A DNA stretch of 64,000 bases from M1-B18 sp048264125 (GTDB taxonomy: Bacteria; Bacillota; Clostridia; Peptostreptococcales; Natronincolaceae). Shown piece after piece: positions 25,776 through 32,771 of this stretch (its first letter is position 1; each line of letters opens with the position of its first letter). The translations under genes and the position numbers were made by a program. The DNA lies in the NCBI GenBank assembly GCA_048264125.1, contig JBLXDM010000007.1, positions 186,001 through 250,000 of the forward strand, in the 5' to 3' direction. Below the pieces are notes generated by a model. That model ran no database searches. It saw nothing but the letters and a program-made list of their open reading frames with translations, and was not told where the DNA came from.

Positions 25776-26372
25776 ATGTTTAAGCAATGGGATGTCGGAA
25801 TATTACTCTTTAATGAGGTGGAAGTTTTAGATTTTGCTGGACCCTTTGAAGTATTTTCTATTACAACTTATCAGGAGTCAAATATAAGACCATTTAAGGT
25901 AACAACGGTTGCTCAAAGAAAAGAGTTAATAACTGCTCGAAATGGACTCAAAGTTCAGCCAGATTACGATTTTTATGATGCTCCACATTTTGATATCTTA
26001 ATTATACCTGGTGGATATGGAGCAGAAGAAATTGAAATTCATAATCAGAAAGTTTTAAATTGGATTAGTGAACGAATGAATACTGTTGATTTAATGGCAT
26101 CTGTATGTACCGGAGCTTTTTTATTAGCAAAAACGGGTTTATTAAATGGCAAAAAAGCAACTACACATTGGATGGACATTGAAAGACTGGAAATAGAATA
26201 TCCTAAAGTTAGAGTTGAGCATAATGTTAAATATGTTGATTGCGGTTCAATTATTACTTCAGGAGGCATATCTGCAGGAATAAACATGTCATTCTATATT
26301 ATCAAAAAACTTTTAGGAGAACAAGTAGCGAGTTATACTGCAAAAAGAATGGAGTATGACATCAATATCTAA
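25776..26372 (+). CDS. DJ-1/PfpI family protein (cassette gene)
   Basis: A 198-residue class I glutamine-amidotransferase-like protein of the DJ-1/isonitrile hydratase branch. It starts DVGILLFNEVEVLDFAGPFE, has IIPGGYGAEEI, and the nucleophile elbow SVCTGAFLLA with the reactive Cys, then THWMDIERL and the GGISAGINMSF tail. Members hydrate isonitriles or repair glycation; the exact reaction cannot be set here. It is the first gene after attC-like site 3 and is followed 44 bp later by the next gene. Confidence 0.85.
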   Translation: MFKQWDVGILLFNEVEVLDFAGPFEVFSITTYQESNIRPFKVTTVAQRKELITARNGLKVQPDYDFYDAPHFDILIIPGGYGAEEIEIHNQKVLNWISERMNTVDLMASVCTGAFLLAKTGLLNGKKATTHWMDIERLEIEYPKVRVEHNVKYVDCGSIITSGGISAGINMSFYIIKKLLGEQVASYTAKRMEYDINI

Positions 26373-26416
26373 TGACATTGTGAGCTATTTATCAAAATAT
26401 CGAGGAGGTATGTACA

Positions 26417-26950
26417 ATGAGAAGAAAAGTGATAGTTTATATAGCCGCAAGTTTGGATGGGTATATAGCTACAGAAGATGATTCATTAGATTGGTTATTT
26501 AAAGTAGACGGCGAAGGAGATAATGGGTATTCGGAGTTTTATGATACTATAGATACTATAGTTCTTGGTAGAAGAACTTATGATTGGATTATGAACGTCG
26601 AAAAAGAAAATTTTCCTTATAAGAATAAAAAGTGTTATGTATTCACTAAGTCAAGATATGAACCTACTGAAAATGTGGAATTTGTCAATGGTGATATAGT
26701 TGAATTTATAAATGCAATAAAGGGTATTGAAGGAAGAAACATTTGGATTGTTGGCGGGGGAGATTTATTATCACATTTTCTTAAAGAAGATCTTGTGGAT
26801 GAGTTTATTATTACTATTGCACCTGCCATTCTTGGAAATGGAATTCCTTTATTCAAGAAACAGAATATTGAAATAGAGTTGGAGTTAAAAAGTATTCAGC
26901 GGTTTAATCAATTCATTGAACTTCATTATGTAAAGAAGCAAAATGACTAG
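26417..26950 (+). CDS. Dihydrofolate reductase/RibD C-terminal-like protein (cassette gene)
   Basis: A 177-residue protein of the DHFR-like RibD_C group. It has VIVYIAASLDGYIATEDDSLDWL at the start, TIVLGRRTYDWIM in the middle, WIVGGGDLLSHFL and the end block LFKKQNIEIELE. It probably binds NADPH and reduces a small molecule; members of this clade are usually of unknown substrate. AGGAGGT precedes the ATG. It lies in the same cassette as the DJ-1 gene, and a left attC half-site begins 30 bp after its stop. Confidence 0.82.
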   Translation: MRRKVIVYIAASLDGYIATEDDSLDWLFKVDGEGDNGYSEFYDTIDTIVLGRRTYDWIMNVEKENFPYKNKKCYVFTKSRYEPTENVEFVNGDIVEFINAIKGIEGRNIWIVGGGDLLSHFLKEDLVDEFIITIAPAILGNGIPLFKKQNIEIELELKSIQRFNQFIELHYVKKQND

Positions 26951-26979
26951 AGTGAGTGGTTAATTCCGCTCACAACATC

Positions 26980-26997
26980 TGCTAACAATGAATTGCC
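26980..26997 (+). other. Left half of an attC-like site
   Basis: TGCTAAC followed by AA and TGAATTGCC repeats the R''-AA-L'' pattern of sites 2 and 3, 30 bp after a stop codon. No GGCAATTC partner follows in the next 160 bp. The right half therefore seems to have been replaced by unrelated sequence. Confidence 0.4.
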
Positions 26998-27158
26998 AAC
27001 ATCTATCGGCTTTGAGCGCCTCGGTAAATTGGGTGAAGCTTGACAGAGTAGAGAAGGTAGCGGAGCAACACAGGTGTCATAGTAGTCCGGGGCAGGGAAA
27101 GCCTGCTACATGGCGAAGGGCACGACAACAGCTTAATATGGTCAATGGGAGGATATGT
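26998..27158. other. Non-coding leader of unknown origin before the HEAT gene
   Basis: About 160 bp with higher GC than the genes on either side. It contains the hairpin GCAGG-GAAAG-CCTGC (27092-27106). The upstream extension of the HEAT frame through it is probably chance. It ends in GGGAGG before the ATG at 27159. It may be a fragment of another mobile element inserted into the attC-like half-site. Confidence 0.35.
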
Positions 27159-27905
27159 ATGAATAAGATTCAAGAGTATGTTGAGATACTGAAAAACATA
27201 GAAAACTGGGAAACTTACCTAATGCAGGAATCAGGGTTACCTGGACCGCGAGGTAATATTGAGTTAGCTCAGGCGGTTGCTGAGGTAGGGACGAAAGAAA
27301 GGTTTTTGAGCCTGCTTAGCTATACACCTGAAAAAGCTCCAACAAATACACCACAAGAATTTTTAGCATTTTGCGGTACTTTGGGATTAGGTAAGCTCAT
27401 TGAAAGAGGAGAGAAAGAGTATCTCGAGAAACTGCGTTTACTAGCTTCAGATCCTAGATGGAGAACCCGTGAGGCAGTAGCAATGGCTTTACAGATTTAT
27501 GGTGATGAAGATATGGATGAACTAATTAAACAAATGGAACTATGGTCAAAAGGGAATAACTATGAAAAAAGAGCAGTAGCAGCTGCACTATGTGAACCAA
27601 GATTGCTGAACCAAAAAGAACATGTATCAAAAGTCTTAAAAATACTTGATAATGTTACTGAATCAATTAAGCAGACTCAAGACAGAAAGAATGACGGATT
27701 CAAAGCTTTGAAAAAGGGAATGGGTTATTGTTTGAGTGTGGCAATGGTTTCAAACCCAGACGAAGGTAAAAAAATGTTTGAGAAGTGGGCATCAAGTACA
27801 GACAAAGATATTAATTGGATTATAAAAGAAAACCTCAAAAAGAAAAGATTAGATAGAATGGATAAAAATTGGACAGAGTTTTGGAAACAAAAGATAATGG
27901 AATGA
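27159..27905 (+). CDS. HEAT-repeat protein (cassette gene)
   Basis: A 248-residue helical protein. Pairs of helices such as WRTREAVAMALQIYGDEDM and YEKRAVAAALCEPRLL are typical of HEAT or DNA-alkylation-repair-type repeats, which act as binding scaffolds. No catalytic motif is visible, and I do not assign a partner. I start at 27159 because GGGAGG lies 6-12 nt upstream. It is the last gene of the cassette-like array. Confidence 0.65.
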   Translation: MNKIQEYVEILKNIENWETYLMQESGLPGPRGNIELAQAVAEVGTKERFLSLLSYTPEKAPTNTPQEFLAFCGTLGLGKLIERGEKEYLEKLRLLASDPRWRTREAVAMALQIYGDEDMDELIKQMELWSKGNNYEKRAVAAALCEPRLLNQKEHVSKVLKILDNVTESIKQTQDRKNDGFKALKKGMGYCLSVAMVSNPDEGKKMFEKWASSTDKDINWIIKENLKKKRLDRMDKNWTEFWKQKIME

Positions 27906-27918
27906 TGGTTGTGTCATC

Positions 27919-27925
27919 GTATAAC
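27919..27925 (+). other. Possible left box (R'') after the last cassette gene
   Basis: GTATAAC lies 14 bp after the HEAT gene stop, at the place where an attC-like left box would be expected. No partner arm is visible downstream, so this could be chance. Confidence 0.2.
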
Positions 27926-28095
27926 ATTAAAGAACAGCACACACAAAAATCGAAATTTCATTTTAATATTTCTTCCAGGATTTATTTGCTCTGCTTGCGT
28001 AATATTCGTGATTGGTGTGATAATTGCGGGTATGCTTAATACTTTTGTGTTTCACGGGAAGCTGTTTTATTAATGCTACCCATGAGTATATTGAG

Positions 28096-28120
28096 GTGCC
28101 ACAGGGAAGCTTTGTTTGGC
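28096..28120 (+). repeat. REP-like motif, copy a
   Basis: GTGCCACAGGGAAGCTTTGTTTGGC belongs to a dispersed short family also found at 29669-29690, 41871-41900, 44631-44656 (reversed) and 60084-60110. The common core is around GGGACGCTTTGTTTGAC. Confidence 0.45.
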
Positions 28121-28141
28121 AAAAAGAGTGTCAGGCATCCC

Positions 28142-28492
28142 CTATTCACAATGCTCAAATATGGGTTCAATATGCTCTTTTATAAGCTTAATTCTATCCT
28201 TTGCATTTTGCATAAATAGTGAGGTAATAGAAATTACTATTTTTTTCTTTGTATTGAAATAAATCACATTTCCACCATCCCCCATAGCTGCACAGGCATG
28301 TTCTTCAGCCTCAATAATCCACCATAAATATCCATATGGAAGATTCATTTTTTCCCATCGGCTATGTTCCTTTGCACTAAGAAAAACCACATTGCGCTCA
28401 ACGGTAATTTCCAATGGCAAAAATAAATTTTCTGTTGCGAACTCAAACAAAGATTGCCCAGTTGCTTTTACAAGAATGCCCGACAAAATATC
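28142..28492 (-). pseudogene. Remnant of a beta-lactamase-like serine hydrolase
   Basis: The translation keeps only the C-terminal part of a penicillin-binding/class C beta-lactamase-like hydrolase: LSGILVKATGQSLFEFA, then LPYGYLWW and AAMGDGGNVIYF, ending KEHIEPIFE. The catalytic SxxK region is missing. Between VVFLSAKEH and SRWEK an internal block of the family also appears deleted. The 5' end runs straight into the MerR coding sequence in another frame. It is a decayed gene. Confidence 0.75.
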
Positions 28493-28784
28493 CGGCCTCC
28501 TGCACTTGCTTCTCAAATTCTTTTTTCTTTCTGATAAGCTCCAAGTAAAGCTTTTCATCCTGCAACTCTGTTGATTTGAGAATTGACTTGATTTCCTCTA
28601 AAGAAAAATTGTACGACTTTAGACGATTGATCAATAACATCGCTTCTAATTGTTGGATAGAATAATATCTATAACCATTTTCAGGGTTGATTTCATTAGG
28701 TAGAATTAGTCCTATTTCAGCATAATAACGAAGCGTTTTTGTAGACACTCTACATATTTTTGAAAATTCTCCAATGGATAACAT
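28443..28784 (-). pseudogene. Truncated MerR-family regulator fused to hydrolase debris
   Basis: The first 85 or so residues are a normal MerR head: IGEFSKICRVSTKTLRYYAE, the wing NGYRYYSIQQLEAM and the start of the dimerisation helix (LIRKKKEFEKQVQEA). After about residue 92 the frame runs into hydrolase-gene DNA and reads nonsense until the stop at 28443. The effector-binding domain is absent. The DNA-binding head and its own MerR-type promoter are intact, so a short DNA-binding protein could still be made. Confidence 0.75.
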
Positions 28785-28825
28785 AGTTTATCCTCCTTTA
28801 GGCGAATCCAATAGCGCCTACCTTT

Positions 28826-28856
28826 ATCTTATACCTTTACCTAAGGGTAAAGTCAA
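28826..28856 (-). promoter_or_regulatory. MerR-type promoter with long spacer and dyad
   Basis: On the minus strand TTGACT (28856-28851), a 19-nt spacer and TAAGAT (28831-28826). The spacer holds the dyad CTTTACC-TTAG-GGTAAAG-type repeat (28835-28852, perfect 7-bp arms). A 19-nt spacer carrying a dyad is the hallmark of promoters controlled by MerR proteins. Confidence 0.7.
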
Positions 28857-28952
28857 TGTGATATTGTAGGTATGGTTTGTGATAAAGATATTGATTTAGA
28901 TTCCCAATAATGTGTATACTTGAATAAAGGCAGTATTAAGAGGTGATTGAGT

Positions 28953-29261
28953 ATGATGCCAAATAGAGAGATTATTATGCATATTATTAATCAGATAAAG
29001 GAAAAATTTCAGCCTATAGAAATTCTTATCTTTGGCTCCTACGCCAAGGGCGTTGTTAGAGAGAAAAGTGATTTAGATCTTTGTATTATCACAGAGACAG
29101 ATAATAAAAGAAAACTTGTTCAGAAAATGTTAGTAGAAATAGACGCTGAAATAGATATAGATTATGTCGTTTATACGCCTACAGAGTGGGAAGCATACAA
29201 AGATGACCCAACAACCTTTGCCCATATCATATATAGTAAAGGAGTGAGATTAATTGGTTGA
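28953..29261 (+). CDS. MNT-type nucleotidyltransferase (antitoxin of an HEPN/MNT pair)
   Basis: A 102-residue minimal nucleotidyltransferase. The active-site pattern GS-x10-D-x-D is present as FGSYAKG...SDLDLCI. MNT proteins neutralise HEPN ribonucleases, in studied cases by adding AMP to a tyrosine. The start is the ATG at 28953 after AGGTGA. It overlaps the HEPN gene downstream by 8 nt, which indicates coupled expression. Confidence 0.88.
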   Translation: MMPNREIIMHIINQIKEKFQPIEILIFGSYAKGVVREKSDLDLCIITETDNKRKLVQKMLVEIDAEIDIDYVVYTPTEWEAYKDDPTTFAHIIYSKGVRLIG

Positions 29262-29643
29262 CTCAATGAGATACAAGGTTTGGTTTGATATGGCACTAAA
29301 GGACCTAAGAAGTGCTGAGATATTATATAATCATGATGCGGATTTAGGAATAGTGTGCTTTCATTGTCAACAAGCTATAGAGAAATATTTGAAAGGATAT
29401 ATAATTTACAATTTAGGAGTTTTGCAGGAGGGGCATAGCTTAACTAAGCTTTGTAGGAAAGCTTATGAAAGTGATGAGGAAATAAATCTTTTTATTAAAG
29501 ACTGTGCATTCGTAAATACATTTTATATAGAAACAAGGTATCCAGCAGAGGATTCTTTAGCTGTATCAAAGGAAGATGTAACAGAATGCATGAATATAGT
29601 CCACAATATTATAAAACACATCGATGAAAGAATCGCCAATTAA
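29254..29643 (+). CDS. HEPN-domain protein (toxin-like partner of MNT)
   Basis: A 129-residue helical HEPN protein. It has LKDLRSAEILYNHDAD in helix 1, FHCQQAIEKYLKGYII in helix 2 and EGHSLTKLCRKAY. The end segment NTFYIETRYPAED resembles the conserved C-terminal block of the family. The classic RNase motif R-x4-6-H is not obvious, so ribonuclease activity is uncertain. The start is TTG (29254) with AAGGAG upstream, or ATG at 29266. It forms a type VII-like toxin-antitoxin pair with the gene before it. Confidence 0.83.
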   Translation: MVDSMRYKVWFDMALKDLRSAEILYNHDADLGIVCFHCQQAIEKYLKGYIIYNLGVLQEGHSLTKLCRKAYESDEEINLFIKDCAFVNTFYIETRYPAEDSLAVSKEDVTECMNIVHNIIKHIDERIAN

Positions 29644-29668
29644 AAGTACTTACTAAAGGTGTATATAG

Positions 29669-29740
29669 GAGCCACAGGGGCGTTTTGTTTAGCATATTGC
29701 AACCTGCAATTCTGCTTGCAATGTACCTGTGGCTCGTCAA
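29669..29740. repeat. Palindromic intergenic element with REP-like core (copy b)
   Basis: GGAGCCACAGG near 29669 pairs with CCTGTGGCTC near 29727-29736, with an inner TTGCA/TGCAA helix. The left arm contains CACAGGGGCGTTTTGTTT, related to the REP-like family. It may also serve as terminator for the MNT-HEPN operon, although the T-run is poor. Confidence 0.45.
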
Positions 29741-29833
29741 TTGTTACGGAAAACGACACTAAGACGACATGCTATTTATTACTATTAATTGAAAGCTTTA
29801 GAAGTTTGATGGATATGAAAGGAGCTGTATAAA

Positions 29834-30133
29834 ATGGCCAATGAAAAATGCGACCTCATTCATTCAAATGGAGTGAAGGAGAAGAAATTAGATGTCATTG
29901 ATGGATACACAATTAAATACCATGCCAATGGAACCACCATTTGGTCTAAAGGCAAGATGGTAAATGGTCAGCCCGAAGGCTATTGGGAGTGGTATCGACC
30001 TAATGGCACGATTAAACGTTCAGGTCATTTCCAAAATGGTGAACCTATAGGTGAATGGGTAACCTATAATGATAAAGGCGCTAAGCATAAGACAACTCAA
30101 CGAGGACCGAAAGCAAGTGCAGAATTTATTTAA
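29834..30133 (+). CDS. YwqK-like MORN-repeat protein
   Basis: A 99-residue protein with three repeats of the YwqK/MORN type: IKYHANGTTIWSKGKMVNGQ, WEWYRPNGTIKRSGHFQNGE and GEWVTYNDKG. B. subtilis YwqK is the antitoxin of an LXG toxin, but most family members are unassigned. No LXG toxin gene lies next to it. AAAGGAGCTG precedes the ATG. Confidence 0.75.
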   Translation: MANEKCDLIHSNGVKEKKLDVIDGYTIKYHANGTTIWSKGKMVNGQPEGYWEWYRPNGTIKRSGHFQNGEPIGEWVTYNDKGAKHKTTQRGPKASAEFI

Positions 30134-30448
30134 TAAAATAGGTTTGGAGAATATTATTTGACAGAATTAATAAAGTATAATTTTAAAAAAGCAATGGCTA
30201 AGTAAAAATGTTATATCTAATTATAAGAAAATCTGATAAGATGATACTTGAGCCTAAAATAAATAAAACCACAGTATTAAAACACATATCGAGACAACGA
30301 AAAGCTTTAAACCAAAGCAACTAGGATGCTTCAACGAATAAATGGACATAATATGACTATTATGTTCATTTCTACTTGTGCGCCGGATCGTTTATTAATT
30401 GCGTCAGCAAATTATAATAAAAATATATATCAAAAAGGAGAAAAACTA
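30134..30448 (+). other. Long AT-rich leader of the helicase gene
   Basis: About 315 bp without a convincing gene. The helicase frame is open back to an ATG at 30326, but that ATG has a poor binding site and the added 41 residues do not look like the family. Long leaders are common before cold-responsive DEAD-box genes; I see no named regulatory motif. Confidence 0.4.
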
Positions 30449-31759
30449 TTGTTATTTAAAGATTTAAATATAATCGAGCCTATACAGAGGGCTTTAAAAA
30501 CTCAAGGTTATTCGAAGGCTACACCCATACAGGAAAAAGCTATTCCATCAATACTTAAAGGAATAGACTTATTAGGGTGCGCTCAAACAGGTACAGGAAA
30601 GACAGCAGCATTTGCAATACCAATTTTACAAGGTCTTGCAGCTGAGCCCCAAATAAAGGGAAAGAGACAAATAAAAGCATTGGTACTAGCGCCAACAAGA
30701 GAGCTGGCAATTCAAATCTCAGATAGCTTTAAGGCCTATGGTAAGCACTTAGGTCTTAAAACATTAGTTATCTATGGCGGTGTATCCCAAAATCCACAGA
30801 CCAAATTCCTTGGTATCGGAATTGATATTCTAGTGGCGACACCAGGTAGACTACTTGACTTAATCAATCAAAGATTTGTTCGATTAAATAATGTAAAATA
30901 CTTCGTGCTGGATGAGGCAGACCAAATGCTGGATATGGGAATGCTTGAGGATGTAAAGAGAATCATTGATTATATTCCTCCTAAAAGACAGACCATGTTC
31001 TTTTCTGCTACTATGCCCCATGAAATTGAAAAGCTTGCAAATTATATACTGAAGGACCCAGTAAAGGTTGCAATAACCCCTGTGTCTTCCACTGTAGATA
31101 TTATAGCGCAATCAGTGTACTTTGTGAATAAAGGCAATAAGATACATCTATTAAATCACTTACTAAAGGATAAATCTATCGAATCAGCCTTAGTGTTTTC
31201 GAGAACAAAGCATGGGGCGGATCAAATAGTGAAGCAGCTTGAAAAAGCTGGCCATAATGCTCAAGCGATTCATGGTAATAAATCTCAAAATGCAAGACAG
31301 TTAGCCTTAAAGAATTTTAAAGAAAGAAAGACAAGGATACTGGTTGCAACAGATATTGCAGCCCGAGGGATTGATATAGATGAATTATCCCATGTAATAA
31401 ATTTTGACTTACCTGATGTCCCAGAAACCTATGTTCATAGAATCGGTCGGACTGGACGAGCAGGTCTTGGAGGCATTGCTATTTCTTTTTGTGATCAAGA
31501 GGAACAGCCCCTATTACGGGATATTCAAAAACTAATATCAAAATCAGTACCGGTAGTGGAAGATCATCCATTCCAGTTAATAGAAAAGCCCTTTGAAATG
31601 AAGGCAGCAGCAGTGCTAAATCGTAAACATTCAGCTCCCAAAACCCCCGCATCTAATAATAGGAGGGGTTCAGGATTTGGTGCCTCAAAGAATAATAATA
31701 GGAAAAATGATAAAGCTCGAGATTATTCTAAGAATAAGAAAAAAGATAATTGGCAATAA
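30449..31759 (+). CDS. DEAD-box ATP-dependent RNA helicase (RhlE-like)
   Basis: A 436-residue helicase that unwinds RNA, probably in ribosome assembly or mRNA turnover. All motifs are present: Q motif (YSKATPIQEKAIP), AQTGTGKT, PTRELA, ATPGRLLDL, DEAD, SAT, ARGIDI and HRIGRTGRAG. The C-terminus is a short basic Asn/Lys/Arg-rich tail (about 395-436), as in RhlE. I place the start at TTG 30449 (LLFKDLNI), seven nt after AAAAGGAG. Confidence 0.93.
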   Translation: MLFKDLNIIEPIQRALKTQGYSKATPIQEKAIPSILKGIDLLGCAQTGTGKTAAFAIPILQGLAAEPQIKGKRQIKALVLAPTRELAIQISDSFKAYGKHLGLKTLVIYGGVSQNPQTKFLGIGIDILVATPGRLLDLINQRFVRLNNVKYFVLDEADQMLDMGMLEDVKRIIDYIPPKRQTMFFSATMPHEIEKLANYILKDPVKVAITPVSSTVDIIAQSVYFVNKGNKIHLLNHLLKDKSIESALVFSRTKHGADQIVKQLEKAGHNAQAIHGNKSQNARQLALKNFKERKTRILVATDIAARGIDIDELSHVINFDLPDVPETYVHRIGRTGRAGLGGIAISFCDQEEQPLLRDIQKLISKSVPVVEDHPFQLIEKPFEMKAAAVLNRKHSAPKTPASNNRRGSGFGASKNNNRKNDKARDYSKNKKKDNWQ

Positions 31760-31816
31760 AAATAGTACCAAGAGCATGTTGAATTAGGATAGAAAAGTTA
31801 TAAGTGAAGGGATGAT

Positions 31817-32266
31817 ATGATTTTGAATAATGATAAAGTAAAAGCTGAGTTACCTCCTAATTTCGAGGAGCTAAAAAAAGCGGCATATCGAACTGCCAAT
31901 TGGCGTGACCGCCTGAAGGCAGTTGATGAATTAGGGCAATGGAATAGCCAGGAAACAATTGATATTCTGAAACGTATAGTAGATGGGGATTCAGTATATA
32001 GGGTTCAAGAAGCAGCTTACAATAAGCTTGAACAATTTGGCGAAAGTGTTCCACAGCCTTCTAGAAAAAAAGGCGAACTGTTTAGGGACATATCAAAAAT
32101 TTTATTAAGAATTAAAAAGAGCTTGCCAGAGGATCATACTTTTGAAGAATTCAAAGAGAAGCTTCAAAAGATGCGAGTCGATGTATATGATACATATGAG
32201 GGAGATAAGGGTGCTGATTTTGATCAGTGGCTTGAAGGCATGTGGGCATCTGTGTCCCAAAAATAG
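31817..32266 (+). CDS. HEAT-repeat protein
   Basis: A 149-residue protein. The N-terminal half holds HEAT-like helices (RTANWRDRLKAVDELGQW, YRVQEAAYNKLEQFG). The C-terminal half is a charged helical region (FEEFKEKLQKMRVDVYDTY). It has no enzyme motif. It stands 57 bp after the helicase gene and may be co-transcribed. It is distinct from the larger HEAT gene in the cassette region. Confidence 0.7.
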   Translation: MILNNDKVKAELPPNFEELKKAAYRTANWRDRLKAVDELGQWNSQETIDILKRIVDGDSVYRVQEAAYNKLEQFGESVPQPSRKKGELFRDISKILLRIKKSLPEDHTFEEFKEKLQKMRVDVYDTYEGDKGADFDQWLEGMWASVSQK

Positions 32267-32320
32267 GTAAAAATACCGAAGTATTGTATCGACTCATAGC
32301 GTCAAAACACCAATTGAAGG

Positions 32321-32354
32321 AAAACCCCACTGTGAATGCAGTAGGGTTTTTTTT
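32321..32354 (+). terminator. Intrinsic terminator
   Basis: AAAACCCCACTG (32321-32332) pairs with CAGTAGGGTTTT (32339-32350), with one mismatch, and runs into eight T residues. It closes the helicase-HEAT unit. Confidence 0.85.
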
Positions 32355-32494
32355 ATGGAGAAAAACCTGCATTATGAATATTTGGAGTGTCGAAATAAGT
32401 CGAATGAAACATGAAGGAGTTCATAAAGATATGAGGAATTTCTAATAAGTATGGTAACAATAGCATCTGTATTTTATATTAAGATCATATTTTG

Positions 32495-32523
32495 TTGACA
32501 ACCTCAATATGCTACAATAGAAT
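32495..32523 (+). promoter_or_regulatory. Sigma-A type promoter for the LysM-flavin reductase gene
   Basis: TTGACA (32495-32500), a 17-nt spacer and TAGAAT (32518-32523). The implied leader is about 240 nt long and holds the palindrome at 32650-32672. Confidence 0.65.
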
Positions 32524-32649
32524 GTCTACTTAGACAACAGAGGGATTAACAAAATATATTCGGTTTTCTATACGTCGCAATGATTGTTTCTTGTGCAGAG
32601 TGTGTTTAAAATGCGATTTTATTAAAAATAAATTATAACTAGTGTAGCG

Positions 32650-32672
32650 TCTGTTAATAAATTATTAACAGA
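32650..32672. promoter_or_regulatory. Perfect 23-bp palindrome, candidate operator
   Basis: TCTGTTAATAA and TTATTAACAGA flank a single central A. The symmetry and its position 100 bp before the reductase start suggest a dimeric regulator site. There is no T-run after it, so it is not a normal terminator. The cognate regulator is not evident in the window. Confidence 0.55.
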
Positions 32673-32771
32673 ACATTATGTTGAGAAATATAAATGGTTA
32701 TAAATGTTATGTGAATTATTCATTTTAGAATTTCACATTATCATAAATTATTTTATCAAGGAGGATATGGT

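Noticed and set aside
26988..27158. 57-codon N-terminal extension of the HEAT gene
   Set aside because: It crosses the half attC-like site and a GC-rich hairpin. GGGAGG before ATG 27159 marks the true start.
30326..30448. 41-codon N-terminal extension of the DEAD-box helicase
   Set aside because: It has a weak ribosome binding site and sequence unlike the family; TTG 30449 has a good AAAAGGAG and the expected LFKDLNI start.
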